Below, piece by piece: positions 9,681-17,696 of a stretch of 54,156 nt of DNA. Under the pieces are notes generated by a model. The model saw nothing but the letters and a program-made list of their open reading frames with translations. It was not told where the DNA came from and searched no databases. A program made the translations under genes and the position numbers. This stretch comes from Methylococcales bacterium (GTDB lineage Bacteria > Pseudomonadota > Gammaproteobacteria > Methylococcales > Methylomonadaceae). The stretch is taken from the NCBI GenBank assembly GCA_026399075.1, contig JAPLRR010000037.1, positions 1-54,156 on the forward strand. Direction: 5' to 3'. The stretch's first letter is position 1. Every line of letters starts with the position of its first letter.

Positions 9681-9851
9681 AATGGTTTTTTGCCTTTATG
9701 GGCTATCTTTAAGTCGTAATAATGAGTTTAGTTTTACAAAAATAAGTTATTTAATAAAGGCTTGCAATAAAGCGTATGGCTGGGGCAAGTAGTGTCCATG
9801 CGTTGTTATTAAGCCATGGCGGATTTTCCGGCTCCAAAGAAGCCCCGAAAT

Positions 9852-9870
9852 GTGTCAGCTTTTTTTACAC
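9852..9870. promoter_or_regulatory. 19-base dyad, copy 2
   Basis: GTGTCAGCTTTTTTTACAC is the second copy of the dyad, 190 bases after copy 1. It has the same length and orientation and lies about 450 bases upstream of the predicted sigma-54 start point. Confidence 0.6.
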
Positions 9871-10198
9871 CTTGGGTGGGGCTGTTGAAAACCTAATTGC
9901 AAACATAAAAATGACGCCAAATGATGCCTTAAGCCCATTAAAAAACCTTGGAAAGCCTGATATTGCTGGTGCGTGAAATTAAACGGAAAGCCTTTGCCAA
10001 CCTGCTTTTGGCAATTGTCACTGATGGTTTGCTCAATTTATAAATCTCATTATATTCAGGTGGTTATAATGGGTTGGGGTGTTGTTTTCCTCAAGACGGA
10101 TTTTATTTTTACTTATTAATCAGTTGGTTATGATAATTACTGGGCCGTGGGTCATCACAGCTAAAAAACAGATTTAACCAGTCTTTTCCGGTACGCAG

Positions 10199-10217
10199 GT
10201 GTCAGGATTTTTTACAC
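10199..10217. promoter_or_regulatory. 19-base dyad, copy 3 (promoter-proximal)
   Basis: GTGTCAGGATTTTTTACAC is centred about 96 bases upstream of the predicted start point, the usual distance for a sigma-54 upstream activating sequence. PEP-CTERM genes in exosortase bacteria are often controlled by a PrsK/PrsR-type two-component system with sigma-54. Assigning this site to PrsR is inference. Confidence 0.65.
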
Positions 10218-10277
10218 TTTTCCGCTTTCTCCTAATGGCATTCAGAAAGTTTTTATACTTATCAATGGCTTGATGTA

Positions 10278-10294
10278 TTGGCATTCAATTTGCT
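10278..10294 (+). promoter_or_regulatory. Sigma-54 promoter of the PEP-CTERM gene
   Basis: TTGGCATTCAATTTGCT has the -24 GG (10280-10281) and -12 GC (10292-10293) separated by exactly ten bases, as RpoN requires, and both flanks fit TGGCA-N-TTGC. Transcription should begin near 10304, giving a leader of about 45 bases before the AAGGAA ribosome binding site. Confidence 0.8.
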
Positions 10295-10350
10295 TTGTCA
10301 TGTTAGGGTCAACCCCACATTATTTACTTTTTTAAAAACAAGGAACCAAC

Positions 10351-11052
10351 ATGAATAATAGATTAAAAACACTAGCGGCTGGCGTTTTGCTGGCAGGTGC
10401 TTTGGGCGCTAGCAATCAGGCACAAGCTTTTAACATTGATACTTTCGACAATGGCGAATTTACTTTAAACTATCCTACTTTCGCTATTGGAGCAACACAA
10501 AATACGACAGCTACATCGGCAATTGGCGGTAACCGTACCCTTGCCCTTGAATCCAAAACTGGAAATCAATCAATAGCTATTTCTGCTGATGCCTTCGATT
10601 CTAATGCACTTTCTGTCGCCAATGGCCCTGGCGTATCAAGCGTCACCAGTGTGACTTGGAATAACAATGGTGCTGGCTTAGGCGGCATTGACTTAACTGA
10701 CGGTGGCGCATCTACTGCCTTATTGTTAAGTATTCTTACGATTGACCAAGGCAACCTTGATTTAGTATTTTCTGTTACAGACACCAGCGACAATGTTGCT
10801 ACTAAAGCATTGAACGGCCTTGACGTTGGTTTGCAGTCGTTTAATTTCAACACATTTGCCAACTATGGTAATACAAATTTTAGCTTAGTTAAATCAATCA
10901 AATTAAGCATCCTTGCGGGTGCTGCTTCTGACTTAACATTGGATTTGATCGAAACCAACAAAGAGATCACCGTACCTGAGCCTGCTGGCTTAGCTTTGTT
11001 GGGTCTTGGCTTGGCTGGCTTTTCTGCTTTCCGCAAGAAAAAAAGCGCTTAA
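10351..11052 (+). CDS. PEP-CTERM sorting domain protein
   Basis: This is a 233-residue exported protein. It has a Sec signal peptide (cleavage after NQAQA, residue 26), a serine/threonine/asparagine-rich beta-type body without cysteines, and a C-terminal sorting signal (208-233) made of VPEP, a hydrophobic helix and FRKKKSA. Such proteins are cut by an exosortase (XrtA type) and released to the surface or the exopolysaccharide matrix. The exosortase is outside this window, but a PEP-CTERM-type sugar transferase and amidotransferase are close by. The ATG follows AAGGAA by seven bases. Expression appears to be sigma-54 dependent, and a strong terminator follows. Confidence 0.9.
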   Translation: MNNRLKTLAAGVLLAGALGASNQAQAFNIDTFDNGEFTLNYPTFAIGATQNTTATSAIGGNRTLALESKTGNQSIAISADAFDSNALSVANGPGVSSVTSVTWNNNGAGLGGIDLTDGGASTALLLSILTIDQGNLDLVFSVTDTSDNVATKALNGLDVGLQSFNFNTFANYGNTNFSLVKSIKLSILAGAASDLTLDLIETNKEITVPEPAGLALLGLGLAGFSAFRKKKSA

Positions 11053-11075
11053 TACCCAAAGCATTATGTTTTAAT

Positions 11076-11105
11076 AAAAAGCCGCTTTTTAGCGGCTTTT
11101 TTTTT
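11076..11105 (+). terminator. Rho-independent terminator after the PEP-CTERM gene
   Basis: AAAAAGCCGCT pairs with AGCGGCTTTTT across a TTTT loop and runs into a tract of nine T residues. It begins about 24 bases after the stop codon. Confidence 0.9.
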
Positions 11106-11169
11106 GCCCCACAGCCGGACAGTGCGTGGGTTTTGCATCTGCTTTATGGTTGGGTTGCCCGTTTTTTGG

Positions 11170-11257
11170 CCAGCAATTCCCCTTATGGCTGTTTGATCGA
11201 TTCCTGCCGGAATGACGGCTGATTTAAAAACCTTAAAGTTATAATGGGAATTGCTGG
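11170..11257. repeat. MITE-like element B, right of the PEP-CTERM gene
   Basis: Arms 11170-11186 (CCAGCAATTCCCCTTAT) and 11241-11257 (ATAATGGGAATTGCTGG) are inverted repeats with one mismatch. The 88-base element carries a REP-like core, GCCGGAATGACGG (11206-11218), and shares its arms with element A at 9259-9529. A similar GCCGGAATGACGG core without arms occurs near 16088. Confidence 0.65.
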
Positions 11258-11421
11258 AGGTTTACGTTAGTTGTAAAAACGCAAAGATTGTGTGTTAAAA
11301 TGTAACAAAACCAAGAATGCTAGAAATCGGCTGTTGCTAGGTGTCGCTGTCGAGTTTCACTTAAGCGTCTATTGCTTTTCTCATTTTAGCGTTACACGAA
11401 CCCTTAACATACAGGTGATTT

Positions 11422-12102
11422 ATGGCCAAACCAACCACAGCGTGGTCTAAAAAGATCGCAATGGGCTTGCTGCTTGTACTGGTGCTGGCCTGTAGTTTTT
11501 TAATCTACTCCCTGCCGCTGAAAGAGCTGCTAAACCAAACCCCGCAAATCAAAACTTGGTTGGCAGAAACGGGCTATGCCGCCCCGGCGGTGTTTACCTT
11601 GGTTGCCGCCATGCTGACCGCTGTCGGTATGCCCCGCTTGCTGTTATGTTCTTTGGCGGGCATTTTGTTTGGTTTTGCTTGGGGCGTGGTGTTGAGCCAC
11701 TTTGGCACGGTGCTGGGGGCTTATGGTACGTTTGTGTTTGCCCGCTGGAGTGGACGGGAGTATGTTCAGCAAAAATTCCCCAAAATTAGTGCTTTGTCGC
11801 ATTCCAGCCAAGCGAAAGGCTGGCAGTCGGTGTTGTTTATGCGCCAGCTGCCAATTAGCGGTCTTTATAATGACATCCTAATGGGCTTAAGCTCGGTCAG
11901 CCATCTTGATTTTTGGATAGGTACCTTATTGGGCTTTTTGCCTTTGGGGGTAACGGCGACCTTGGTGGGTGCGGGTGCTATCCAAGCGGATATGGCCCAT
12001 CTTGCGCAATATCTGGCAATTGCGGCAGTCGCGTTCTTTTTGTTGACGATGTCCCTAAAGTGGGCTTTGGCCCAACGGCAACGTAAAGGTTTGGGCGTGT
12101 AA
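11422..12102 (+). CDS. TVP38/TMEM64 (VTT domain) membrane protein
   Basis: This 226-residue integral membrane protein belongs to the VTT/SNARE-associated (TVP38) family. It has about five hydrophobic segments, with the family stretch running from FTLVAAMLTAVGMPRLLLCSLAGILFG into GTVLGAYGTFVFARWSGREYV and later LGFLPLGVTATLVGAGA. Some relatives are thought to move phospholipids across membranes; the substrate here is unknown. The ATG is preceded by CAGGTGATTT. The gene stands alone, convergent with the amidotransferase gene. A related domain occurs at the N-terminus of the fusion protein at 46209. Confidence 0.85.
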   Translation: MAKPTTAWSKKIAMGLLLVLVLACSFLIYSLPLKELLNQTPQIKTWLAETGYAAPAVFTLVAAMLTAVGMPRLLLCSLAGILFGFAWGVVLSHFGTVLGAYGTFVFARWSGREYVQQKFPKISALSHSSQAKGWQSVLFMRQLPISGLYNDILMGLSSVSHLDFWIGTLLGFLPLGVTATLVGAGAIQADMAHLAQYLAIAAVAFFLLTMSLKWALAQRQRKGLGV

Positions 12103-12104
12103 AT

Positions 12105-12128
12105 GCGTAAGGCTAATAAACCTTACGC
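12105..12128. terminator. Bidirectional terminator hairpin
   Basis: GCGTAAGG (12105-12112) pairs with CCTTACGC (12121-12128) in the 33-base gap between the convergent VTT protein and amidotransferase genes. The stem is short (8 bp) and the T tracts are poor, so efficiency is uncertain. Confidence 0.55.
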
Positions 12129-12135
12129 TGCTTCC

Positions 12136-14031
12136 CTACAACGGTTTTGATGCCGTATGCCACTCAGGGTGTAGACGCCTTGTTTCCGCCTCAGACACCC
12201 AGTCCAGCCATTCACTTAACACGCAGATAGTCCAGATTGCCCTAGCGTGGTCAGCCTTGCGCTGCTGGTGTTCTTGCAACAATTGTAGGCTTGCCTTGGA
12301 TTTGATGCCGATGCGCTCTAGCTGCGGCGACACCAATTTTGCTTGTGCCCAATCATATAAAGGTTCACGCAGCCAACTGCTTAGCGGTACGGATAGGCCA
12401 CGCTTTTTACGGTGCACAATGTCCTTGGGCAGATAACGTAGCGCATATTGCTTTAAAAACACCTTGGTTGTTACGTGATGGACGCGTTGCTTATCGGGTA
12501 GCATGGCGGCAAATTCCATGACCCTTTGGTCAAGGAATGGTGCACGTAGTTCCAGTGCTGATTTCATGCTGGCGCGGTCGGCCTTGGTTAACAGCCCTTC
12601 AGCCAAGGAATTCTCCAAATCATATTGCTGTAATCTGTCCAGCATTTTCGCTGAGGGGTAGCGCGGTATCAGCATCAGTGGCGGTGTTATCCCTAGGCGC
12701 TCCAAAATCGCGGGTGAAATGCTCGATGTCCAAAGGATATGGCGGGCCAGAAAATCCAAGTCATCGCCTAAGGTAAAGCGTTTAAGCAAAAAAGCCAGGG
12801 TCACTTTTTTATCGCTAGGCGGTAAGCTGTCTACCATGCGGCGCACCAAGCCCCGGATAGGTTTGGGGAATTTTGCATAAGTCAGGGCCAGTTCGGCGCC
12901 AAAATAGGTCGGATAACCTCCGAAAAGTTCATCAGCGCCTTCGCCAACCAAAGCCACGCGCACATCTTCGGCGGCGCGTCTGGCCAACAGGGCGCTAGGC
13001 ACCCACGCCGGATCAGACAGCGGCTCACCCACTTGCCGCACCAATTTTGCGATGGTCGGTGGAAAATCTTCGGGTTTTACCCAGACCGGCACAAAATTTA
13101 CATCCAAGGTATGGGCCACTTTTTCGGCGTAATGGCCCTCGTCATAAGAGGCTTCAGTAAACCGGAGGCTGTAGGCGGTCAGCGCTTTGTCCGGGCGTAT
13201 TGCTTTGGTGACGGCGGTAATCAGGGAGGAGTCCAAGCCACCGCTTAAAAATAAGCCAAAATCCACATCAACGTCGCTTTGCCGGGTAATGGCCGCCCGA
13301 AATAGGGTATCGAAACTGTCCAAGCCACCTGGTTTTTTTATCGCCTGGGCGGCGTTCCAACGCCAATAGCGCCGACGGTTTACCCCGGCGGGTGTTATTG
13401 TGACTATCTCGCCCGGCAATACTTTTTGGATGGTTTTAAAAGGGGTTTCTGGCGCGGCAAAAAAACCCGCCATTAAATAACTGTGTATGTTTTGGGGGCT
13501 TATGTCAAAAATGTGCGGGGCTGGTGATACCAATGCGGCAATCAAGGATGCGAAAACCACAATGCCGTCAATGTGTGCGTAAAATAGTGGCCGTTCGCCA
13601 GCCCTATCCCGTACCAACAATAACTTATTTTCGCGCGGATCCCAGATGGCAATGGCAAATGCGCCCTTAAGGCGTTCGACAAAGTTCTCGCCCAGCTCCA
13701 AATACAAACCCGGGATAACAGCCACATCGGTGCTTTGCCCAACGGGACGGCCTTGGTCCAGCAACCATGCCCGCAGTTCCTGGTGGTTGTCAATCTCGCC
13801 GTTGCAGGCCATCATCACGCCAGTTTCTGGGTCTACAATCGGCTGTTTGCCGTCATTTAAGCCCCTGATGGCCAAGCGTGTCATGCCAAAAATGGCCGAT
13901 GTGTCACCACCTATCCCAGTGTCATCTGGCCCCCGGTGCATTAAGGCGTCAATCATAAGGTTAACCTGATGTTTATGGGCCTCGCCCAGCGTTATGCCCG
14001 CAGGGACAACTAAACCACAAATTCCGCACAT
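12136..14031 (-). CDS. Asparagine synthase-type amidotransferase, exosortase A system
   Basis: This 631-residue protein is a class II glutamine amidotransferase fused to an asparagine synthetase-type ATP domain. The nucleophile Cys2 is present in MCGICGL. The glutaminase domain covers about 1-200. The PP-loop SGGLDSSLI (near 265) and GEGADELFGGYP mark the synthetase domain. Length and the MCGICGLV start fit the XrtA-associated amidotransferase subfamily, which sits in exopolysaccharide/PEP-CTERM loci and may amidate a sugar or a protein rather than make asparagine. A plain AsnB role cannot be excluded. It starts one base after the stop of the upstream GT39 gene, so the two form an operon. Confidence 0.87.
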   Translation of the reverse strand: MCGICGLVVPAGITLGEAHKHQVNLMIDALMHRGPDDTGIGGDTSAIFGMTRLAIRGLNDGKQPIVDPETGVMMACNGEIDNHQELRAWLLDQGRPVGQSTDVAVIPGLYLELGENFVERLKGAFAIAIWDPRENKLLLVRDRAGERPLFYAHIDGIVVFASLIAALVSPAPHIFDISPQNIHSYLMAGFFAAPETPFKTIQKVLPGEIVTITPAGVNRRRYWRWNAAQAIKKPGGLDSFDTLFRAAITRQSDVDVDFGLFLSGGLDSSLITAVTKAIRPDKALTAYSLRFTEASYDEGHYAEKVAHTLDVNFVPVWVKPEDFPPTIAKLVRQVGEPLSDPAWVPSALLARRAAEDVRVALVGEGADELFGGYPTYFGAELALTYAKFPKPIRGLVRRMVDSLPPSDKKVTLAFLLKRFTLGDDLDFLARHILWTSSISPAILERLGITPPLMLIPRYPSAKMLDRLQQYDLENSLAEGLLTKADRASMKSALELRAPFLDQRVMEFAAMLPDKQRVHHVTTKVFLKQYALRYLPKDIVHRKKRGLSVPLSSWLREPLYDWAQAKLVSPQLERIGIKSKASLQLLQEHQQRKADHARAIWTICVLSEWLDWVSEAETRRLHPEWHTASKPL

Positions 14032-14032
14032 A

Positions 14033-15799
14033 TCAATTTCCTGTTGGTGTGGGCAGTGGGGCCGCCCAAAAATTTGAACCTAAATCTATCACCTCAACCC
14101 CGCGCGTTATGGCAACTGCCTTAAGTTGCGGCAGATGATCCTTTTTGGCGATCAAGTAGACCGGGTGCTTGCGTGTGGCTAACCATGCCGGCCATTGCGC
14201 CAGTGGCACCACGCCTTCGGGCCAAGGCTTACCGGAGTTCAGGGTAAATACCACATAATTGCTGGTCAACTCCTGGCCATCTTTAGTGACGACGGTCACT
14301 AAGCGTTTAAGATAAAAAGGCAGGCCATTGGGCAGACATTCCAGACATACCAGCTCAGTCGTAGGGGTTAAGGCGGGTTGGATGTGCTCGGCGATGCTAC
14401 GTGAGGAGCGGACTTGTGAATAAAGTGCCAAGAGGTCAAAGTTGACGGTCATCAACAGCAAGGGGAAACTGATGAACGCGGCGAAAATCAGCCCTATGCT
14501 CCGCGTCCACAGGGCTATCATTGATAGCAATGAAACGCACCCCAGCGACAGTGCCATCGGCAAGATGGTGGGGATAAAAAGGTCAAAGACTTCCTGCTTG
14601 GCTGTTAGCCTGCTTTTAAGCAGGTCGGGGTCGGCAGCAAGCACCCCTAAAAAAACAGCCGCCAATAAGCTGAGTATTGCTAATGGGATGGTGCCATGCA
14701 CGACTAAGCGTGCCGCGCGTCCATGAATGTTGTTGAACGCCAGGGCAAACACCCGGGCTGTCAATAGCCCTAAGGCAAGTACCGCCGAAAGGATATAGCC
14801 AGGCAGTTTTGATTGTGAAATGGAGAAAAAAATCACCACGACGATAGCCCAAACCACCAGCAAGCGGTCGGTGCGTGACCAACGTTTTCTGGTTTGCCAA
14901 GCGACTAGCACCGATTCAGGCAGCAGCAGGCTCCAAGCAAAAAAAGTGCCCAGAATGATTGGCCCATAGAAATAAAACGGCGCGGTGCGGTGAAATTCGG
15001 TGGTGGTGAAGCGGGCGATGGACTCCCGCATGATGCCGTAATAAGGGAAGTCGGGGCGTTGCAAGGACAGGCCAATAAACCATGGCAACACCACCGCCAA
15101 AAAAACCGCCACATTGCGCAAGGCGAAGGCGTGTTTCATCACCTTGAGCCTGCCTTCAAAGCCGTTAAAAACTGCGATGACCAAGGTCGGGATGATAAAC
15201 CCCACCGGGCCTTTTATAATGGTTGCAATACCGGCTGCCAAGGCCGCCAGCAAATACCAACGTTGCCGATGGGCTGCCCCGTCTTCTTCTGCCAAAAAAC
15301 AGGCAAAAATACTGGAACTAACAAAAAAGGCCAAGGTCATGTCAAAAATGACAAACCGGGCAAATGCCATATACAAAGGGGTGGTGCTGACGATAAGCAC
15401 CGCAAGGATTGCCGTGCGCTGCCCGTACATTTTTTTGCAAAAGAAAAATGCCGCGACTACTAGTGCAAAGCCAAAAAGGGCTGATGACAATCTGGCCATG
15501 GCCTCTGATTCGCCAAACAGGGAGAATGTCAGGGCAATGGTCTTAAAATAAAACGCTGGTTTATCGAGATAGGCCAAACCGTCATAAGTGGGCACTAACC
15601 ATGCGTGTGACAAGCCCATTTCCCTGGCCACTTCAGCATTACGGCCTTCATCGGGGGTAATTAACGCCAAACCGCCCAGACGCCAAAACAACATAAACGC
15701 ACTGATGAAAAAGGCAAAGGCCACGGTTAAAAGCGGGTTTTTCAGTATGGGGAGGGGATCTTTGTCAATGCTGTGGGTGTTAGGGGAGAAAAAGGTCAT
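14033..15799 (-). CDS. GT39/ArnT-like membrane glycosyltransferase
   Basis: This 588-residue polytopic protein is of the dolichyl-phosphate-mannose mannosyltransferase/ArnT type (GT-C fold). The first extracytoplasmic loop holds the catalytic acidic pair region (ITPDEGRNAEVAREM). The next segment, LDKPAFYFKTIALTFSLFGESEAMARLSSALFG, is typical of the family. About twelve membrane helices follow, then a C-terminal periplasmic domain of about 120 residues. It should transfer a sugar from a polyprenyl-phosphate donor to lipid A, protein or polysaccharide; the acceptor is unknown. It is the first gene of a two-gene leftward operon with the amidotransferase. Confidence 0.85.
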   Translation of the reverse strand: MTFFSPNTHSIDKDPLPILKNPLLTVAFAFFISAFMLFWRLGGLALITPDEGRNAEVAREMGLSHAWLVPTYDGLAYLDKPAFYFKTIALTFSLFGESEAMARLSSALFGFALVVAAFFFCKKMYGQRTAILAVLIVSTTPLYMAFARFVIFDMTLAFFVSSSIFACFLAEEDGAAHRQRWYLLAALAAGIATIIKGPVGFIIPTLVIAVFNGFEGRLKVMKHAFALRNVAVFLAVVLPWFIGLSLQRPDFPYYGIMRESIARFTTTEFHRTAPFYFYGPIILGTFFAWSLLLPESVLVAWQTRKRWSRTDRLLVVWAIVVVIFFSISQSKLPGYILSAVLALGLLTARVFALAFNNIHGRAARLVVHGTIPLAILSLLAAVFLGVLAADPDLLKSRLTAKQEVFDLFIPTILPMALSLGCVSLLSMIALWTRSIGLIFAAFISFPLLLMTVNFDLLALYSQVRSSRSIAEHIQPALTPTTELVCLECLPNGLPFYLKRLVTVVTKDGQELTSNYVVFTLNSGKPWPEGVVPLAQWPAWLATRKHPVYLIAKKDHLPQLKAVAITRGVEVIDLGSNFWAAPLPTPTGN

Positions 15800-16230
15800 C
15801 GGTATTTATTATGTCCAGTTAAGGCGGTTAAATTAGGCGGGTAGTGAATGTCGGGCCAACTTGACTGGGAAGGCCGTGCCTTATCTTGGTTGTTAAAGGC
15901 GCTGGTTTTATATCCCCCAGTTGTCTGGATTTATGTTTAAGTATAGTCTAGCAACCGCAATTTGATAAATCACCTGCTAAAATTAGTTTTAGTGCATAGC
16001 CAAAGAAGGTGTGGGGATTTATCCCTTAGTTGATGGTTGCTGATTTTATCATAGCTGGGGAGGGTCAGTTAGACTAAGCGCATTCACGCCGGAATGACGG
16101 TTTAACGGTGGCCTTCAACGCAATACAGCCCATATAGAGAGCGCAGGGAGTAAAGCGACATTAAATCCCCTCTCCCTGAGGGAGAGGAGATTTATCAATT
16201 TCAGATTCTGTATATTTCAAGACTATCGCC
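15800..16230. other. Intergenic region with REP-like pieces
   Basis: These 431 bases between divergent genes carry no supported gene. They include a GCCGGAATGACGG core (about 16088-16100), the same as in element B, and the copy of the dispersed REP-like repeat at 16150-16187. The nth promoter presumably lies between the repeat and 16230, but I could not place it. Confidence 0.5.
16150..16187. repeat. REP-like repeat, copy 1
   Basis: TAAAGCGACATTAAA (16151-16165) is followed by the hairpin CCTCTCCCT-G-AGGGAGAGG (16169-16187). The same combination recurs near 54000, and the outer motif recurs at 50102-50182. Confidence 0.6.
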
Positions 16231-16863
16231 ATGAACCCAGCAAAACGCCTCGCCATTTTTGACAGGCTTAAATTAGCAATACCTGAGCCCACCACGGAGC
16301 TTGAATATAGCAGCCCCTTTGAACTGCTTATTGCCGTGGTTTTGTCAGCACAGGCGACCGACAAAGGCGTCAATAAAGCAACCCGATTGTTGTTTGCCGC
16401 CGCCAATACGCCTGAGGCCATTTTAGAATTGGGTTTGCCCAGTTTAAAAGGCTATATCAAGACCATAGGGCTATTTAACACCAAAGCTGAAAACATTATC
16501 AAGCTGTGCCAACAGCTTTTGGACCATCACCATGGACAAGTGCCAAACACCCGTGAGGATTTGGAAGCATTGGCGGGTGTGGGCAGAAAAACAGCGAATG
16601 TGATGCTCAACACAGCTTTTGGGCAGCCGACCATCGCTGTTGACACGCATATATTTAGGGTGGCTAACCGTACCGGCCTTGCACTAGGCACCAATGTCCT
16701 GCAAGTGGAGCTTAAGCTGGACAAATCCACGCCCAAGCACCATAAAAAAGATGCCCATCATTTACTTATCCTACATGGCAGATATACTTGTATTGCCAGA
16801 AAACCACGTTGCTTAAGCTGTGTCATTGGGGATTTGTGCGAGTTTAAGGGGAAGCTACTTTAA
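16231..16863 (+). CDS. nth: Endonuclease III (DNA glycosylase/AP lyase)
   Basis: This 210-residue base-excision-repair enzyme removes oxidised pyrimidines and nicks abasic sites. The helix-hairpin-helix LAGVGRKTANV holds the catalytic Lys, and VDTHIFRVANR supplies the conserved Asp. The 4Fe-4S loop at the C-terminus has the exact spacing C-x6-C-x2-C-x5-C (YTCIARKPRCLSCVIGDLC). Length matches E. coli Nth (211). It starts 43 bases after the REP-like repeat and is followed by the copper RiPP operon, with which it shows no functional link. Confidence 0.95.
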   Translation: MNPAKRLAIFDRLKLAIPEPTTELEYSSPFELLIAVVLSAQATDKGVNKATRLLFAAANTPEAILELGLPSLKGYIKTIGLFNTKAENIIKLCQQLLDHHHGQVPNTREDLEALAGVGRKTANVMLNTAFGQPTIAVDTHIFRVANRTGLALGTNVLQVELKLDKSTPKHHKKDAHHLLILHGRYTCIARKPRCLSCVIGDLCEFKGKLL

Positions 16864-16959
16864 ACGCCACCATCAGCGATAAGGCGTTTATGTGAAATGC
16901 AATGGCAACTTTTCAAGGTTTGCACAGTCTTTTTGGTGATACTTTTTCTTTAAATAAAG

Positions 16960-17027
16960 GATATTCATCCGATATTCAAGTGTCTTTGGTATGATAGCGC
17001 TATTCGATAAGGCTTATTTATCGAATA
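16960..17027 (+). promoter_or_regulatory. Promoter and operator region of the RiPP metallophore operon
   Basis: Two direct copies of GATATTCA (16960-16967 and 16971-16978) are spaced 11 bases apart, one helical turn. They sit where a -35 element would be. An extended -10, TGGTATGAT (16987-16995), follows. Next comes a perfect 10-base inverted repeat, TATTCGATAA (17001-17010)/TTATCGAATA (17018-17027), overlapping the likely start point. This arrangement suggests an activator or ECF-type sigma site plus an operator. The regulator is not identifiable from the window. Confidence 0.55.
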
Positions 17028-17052
17028 TTTATAATAATATTTGGGAGTCAAC

Positions 17053-17601
17053 ATGAAAAAAATCAATAAAACACCTTTAGCCGCAGCTTTGGGCGCGGCT
17101 TTTATTTCGACGTTCGCGGCAACAGCGGCAAACGCAGAAGCCAATCCATTCGGTATGACTGAATTGTCTAGCGGTTATATGCAGCTTGCTGAAGCGGATA
17201 CAAAGAGCGCAGAAATGGCTTGTGGCGCGTCCATGGGCGGCATGGCCAAACCTAAGGCGCCTGAAGGCGCGTGTGCAGGCAATAATAAACCAGCGACAAA
17301 GGTAGTGCCTTCTGCTGGCGCAGGAGCCAAAACGACTGAAGGCTCATGCGGTGATATGATGAAAGACGGCAAAATGAAACCCGGCATGGAAGCGGCTTGT
17401 GGCGCAATGATGAAAGGTAAAGAAGGCGCTTGTGGCGAAATGATGAAAGGCGAGTCTATGAAAGGCAAAGAAGGCGCTTGCGGTGACATGAAAAAGGATG
17501 ATTCCGCCAAAGGCAAAGAAGGTGCTTGTGGTGACATGATGAAAGGCAAAGAAGGTGCCTGTGGTGATATGAAAGCCCCAGCTGCCGCGCCCGCAAAATA
17601 A
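17053..17601 (+). CDS. hvfA: HvfA-type RiPP metallophore precursor (EGACG repeats)
   Basis: This is a 182-residue exported precursor. A Sec signal peptide (cleavage after TAANA, about residue 28) is followed by a lysine/methionine/alanine-rich chain with eight cysteines. Five lie in EG(A/S)CG motifs and three in close variants (EMACG, EGACA, EAACG). This resembles the Haemophilus HvfA family, in which EGKCG cysteines are turned by an MNIO enzyme into copper-binding oxazolone/thioamide-type groups. The next two genes encode the matching DUF692 and DUF2063 proteins. The frame could begin at a TTG at 17041, but GGGAG there is the ribosome binding site for the ATG at 17053. No DUF2282 (BufA1) similarity is seen. 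Likely function: periplasmic copper buffering. Confidence 0.88.
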   Translation: MKKINKTPLAAALGAAFISTFAATAANAEANPFGMTELSSGYMQLAEADTKSAEMACGASMGGMAKPKAPEGACAGNNKPATKVVPSAGAGAKTTEGSCGDMMKDGKMKPGMEAACGAMMKGKEGACGEMMKGESMKGKEGACGDMKKDDSAKGKEGACGDMMKGKEGACGDMKAPAAAPAK

Positions 17602-17610
17602 TACCTGAGT

Positions 17611-17628
17611 CGGGCATACTTATGCCCG
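17611..17628 (+). terminator. Hairpin between precursor and enzyme genes
   Basis: CGGGCATACTTATGCCCG is a perfect stem of seven base pairs with a four-base loop, starting 10 bases after the precursor stop and followed by GTTTAGTT. It is probably an attenuator or RNA-stabilising stem that lets the peptide be made in excess of its enzymes, as is common in RiPP operons. Confidence 0.55.
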
Positions 17629-17696
17629 GTTTAGTTCCCTAGGGAGGGCATGACCCCATGCCTCCCCGTTTTTATCAATTATCCACAGGTGTTCTC

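Larger units (their letters stand above)
9530..10350. other. Long intergenic control region before the PEP-CTERM gene
   Basis: These 820 bases hold no gene I can support. The only open frame (9776-9976) overlaps one of the dyads and has no recognisable features. The region carries three copies of a 19-base dyad (9662, 9852, 10199) and a sigma-54 promoter at about 10278-10294, each listed separately. The rest is AT-rich with no further structure that I could see. Confidence 0.6.

Noticed and set aside
9776..9976. 66-residue frame in the control region
   Set aside because: It overlaps one of the conserved 19-base dyads, has no ribosome binding site and no family features.
12136..14031. Simple housekeeping AsnB assignment
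   Set aside because: Possible, but the one-base spacing to a GT39 gene and the PEP-CTERM surroundings favour the exosortase-system amidotransferase. It was kept as an alternative only.
14990..15463. 157-residue frame on the plus strand
   Set aside because: Antisense to the GT39 gene; low-complexity basic composition.
17175..17549. 124-residue minus-strand frame opposite the EGACG repeats
   Set aside because: The repeats keep the reverse strand open (SLPF/SPQAP periodicity); this is a shadow of the precursor gene.
17053..17601. Methanobactin precursor
   Set aside because: The peptide is long, has a Sec signal and repeated EGACG motifs, and no MbnC-type partner follows. It matches HvfA-type precursors instead.
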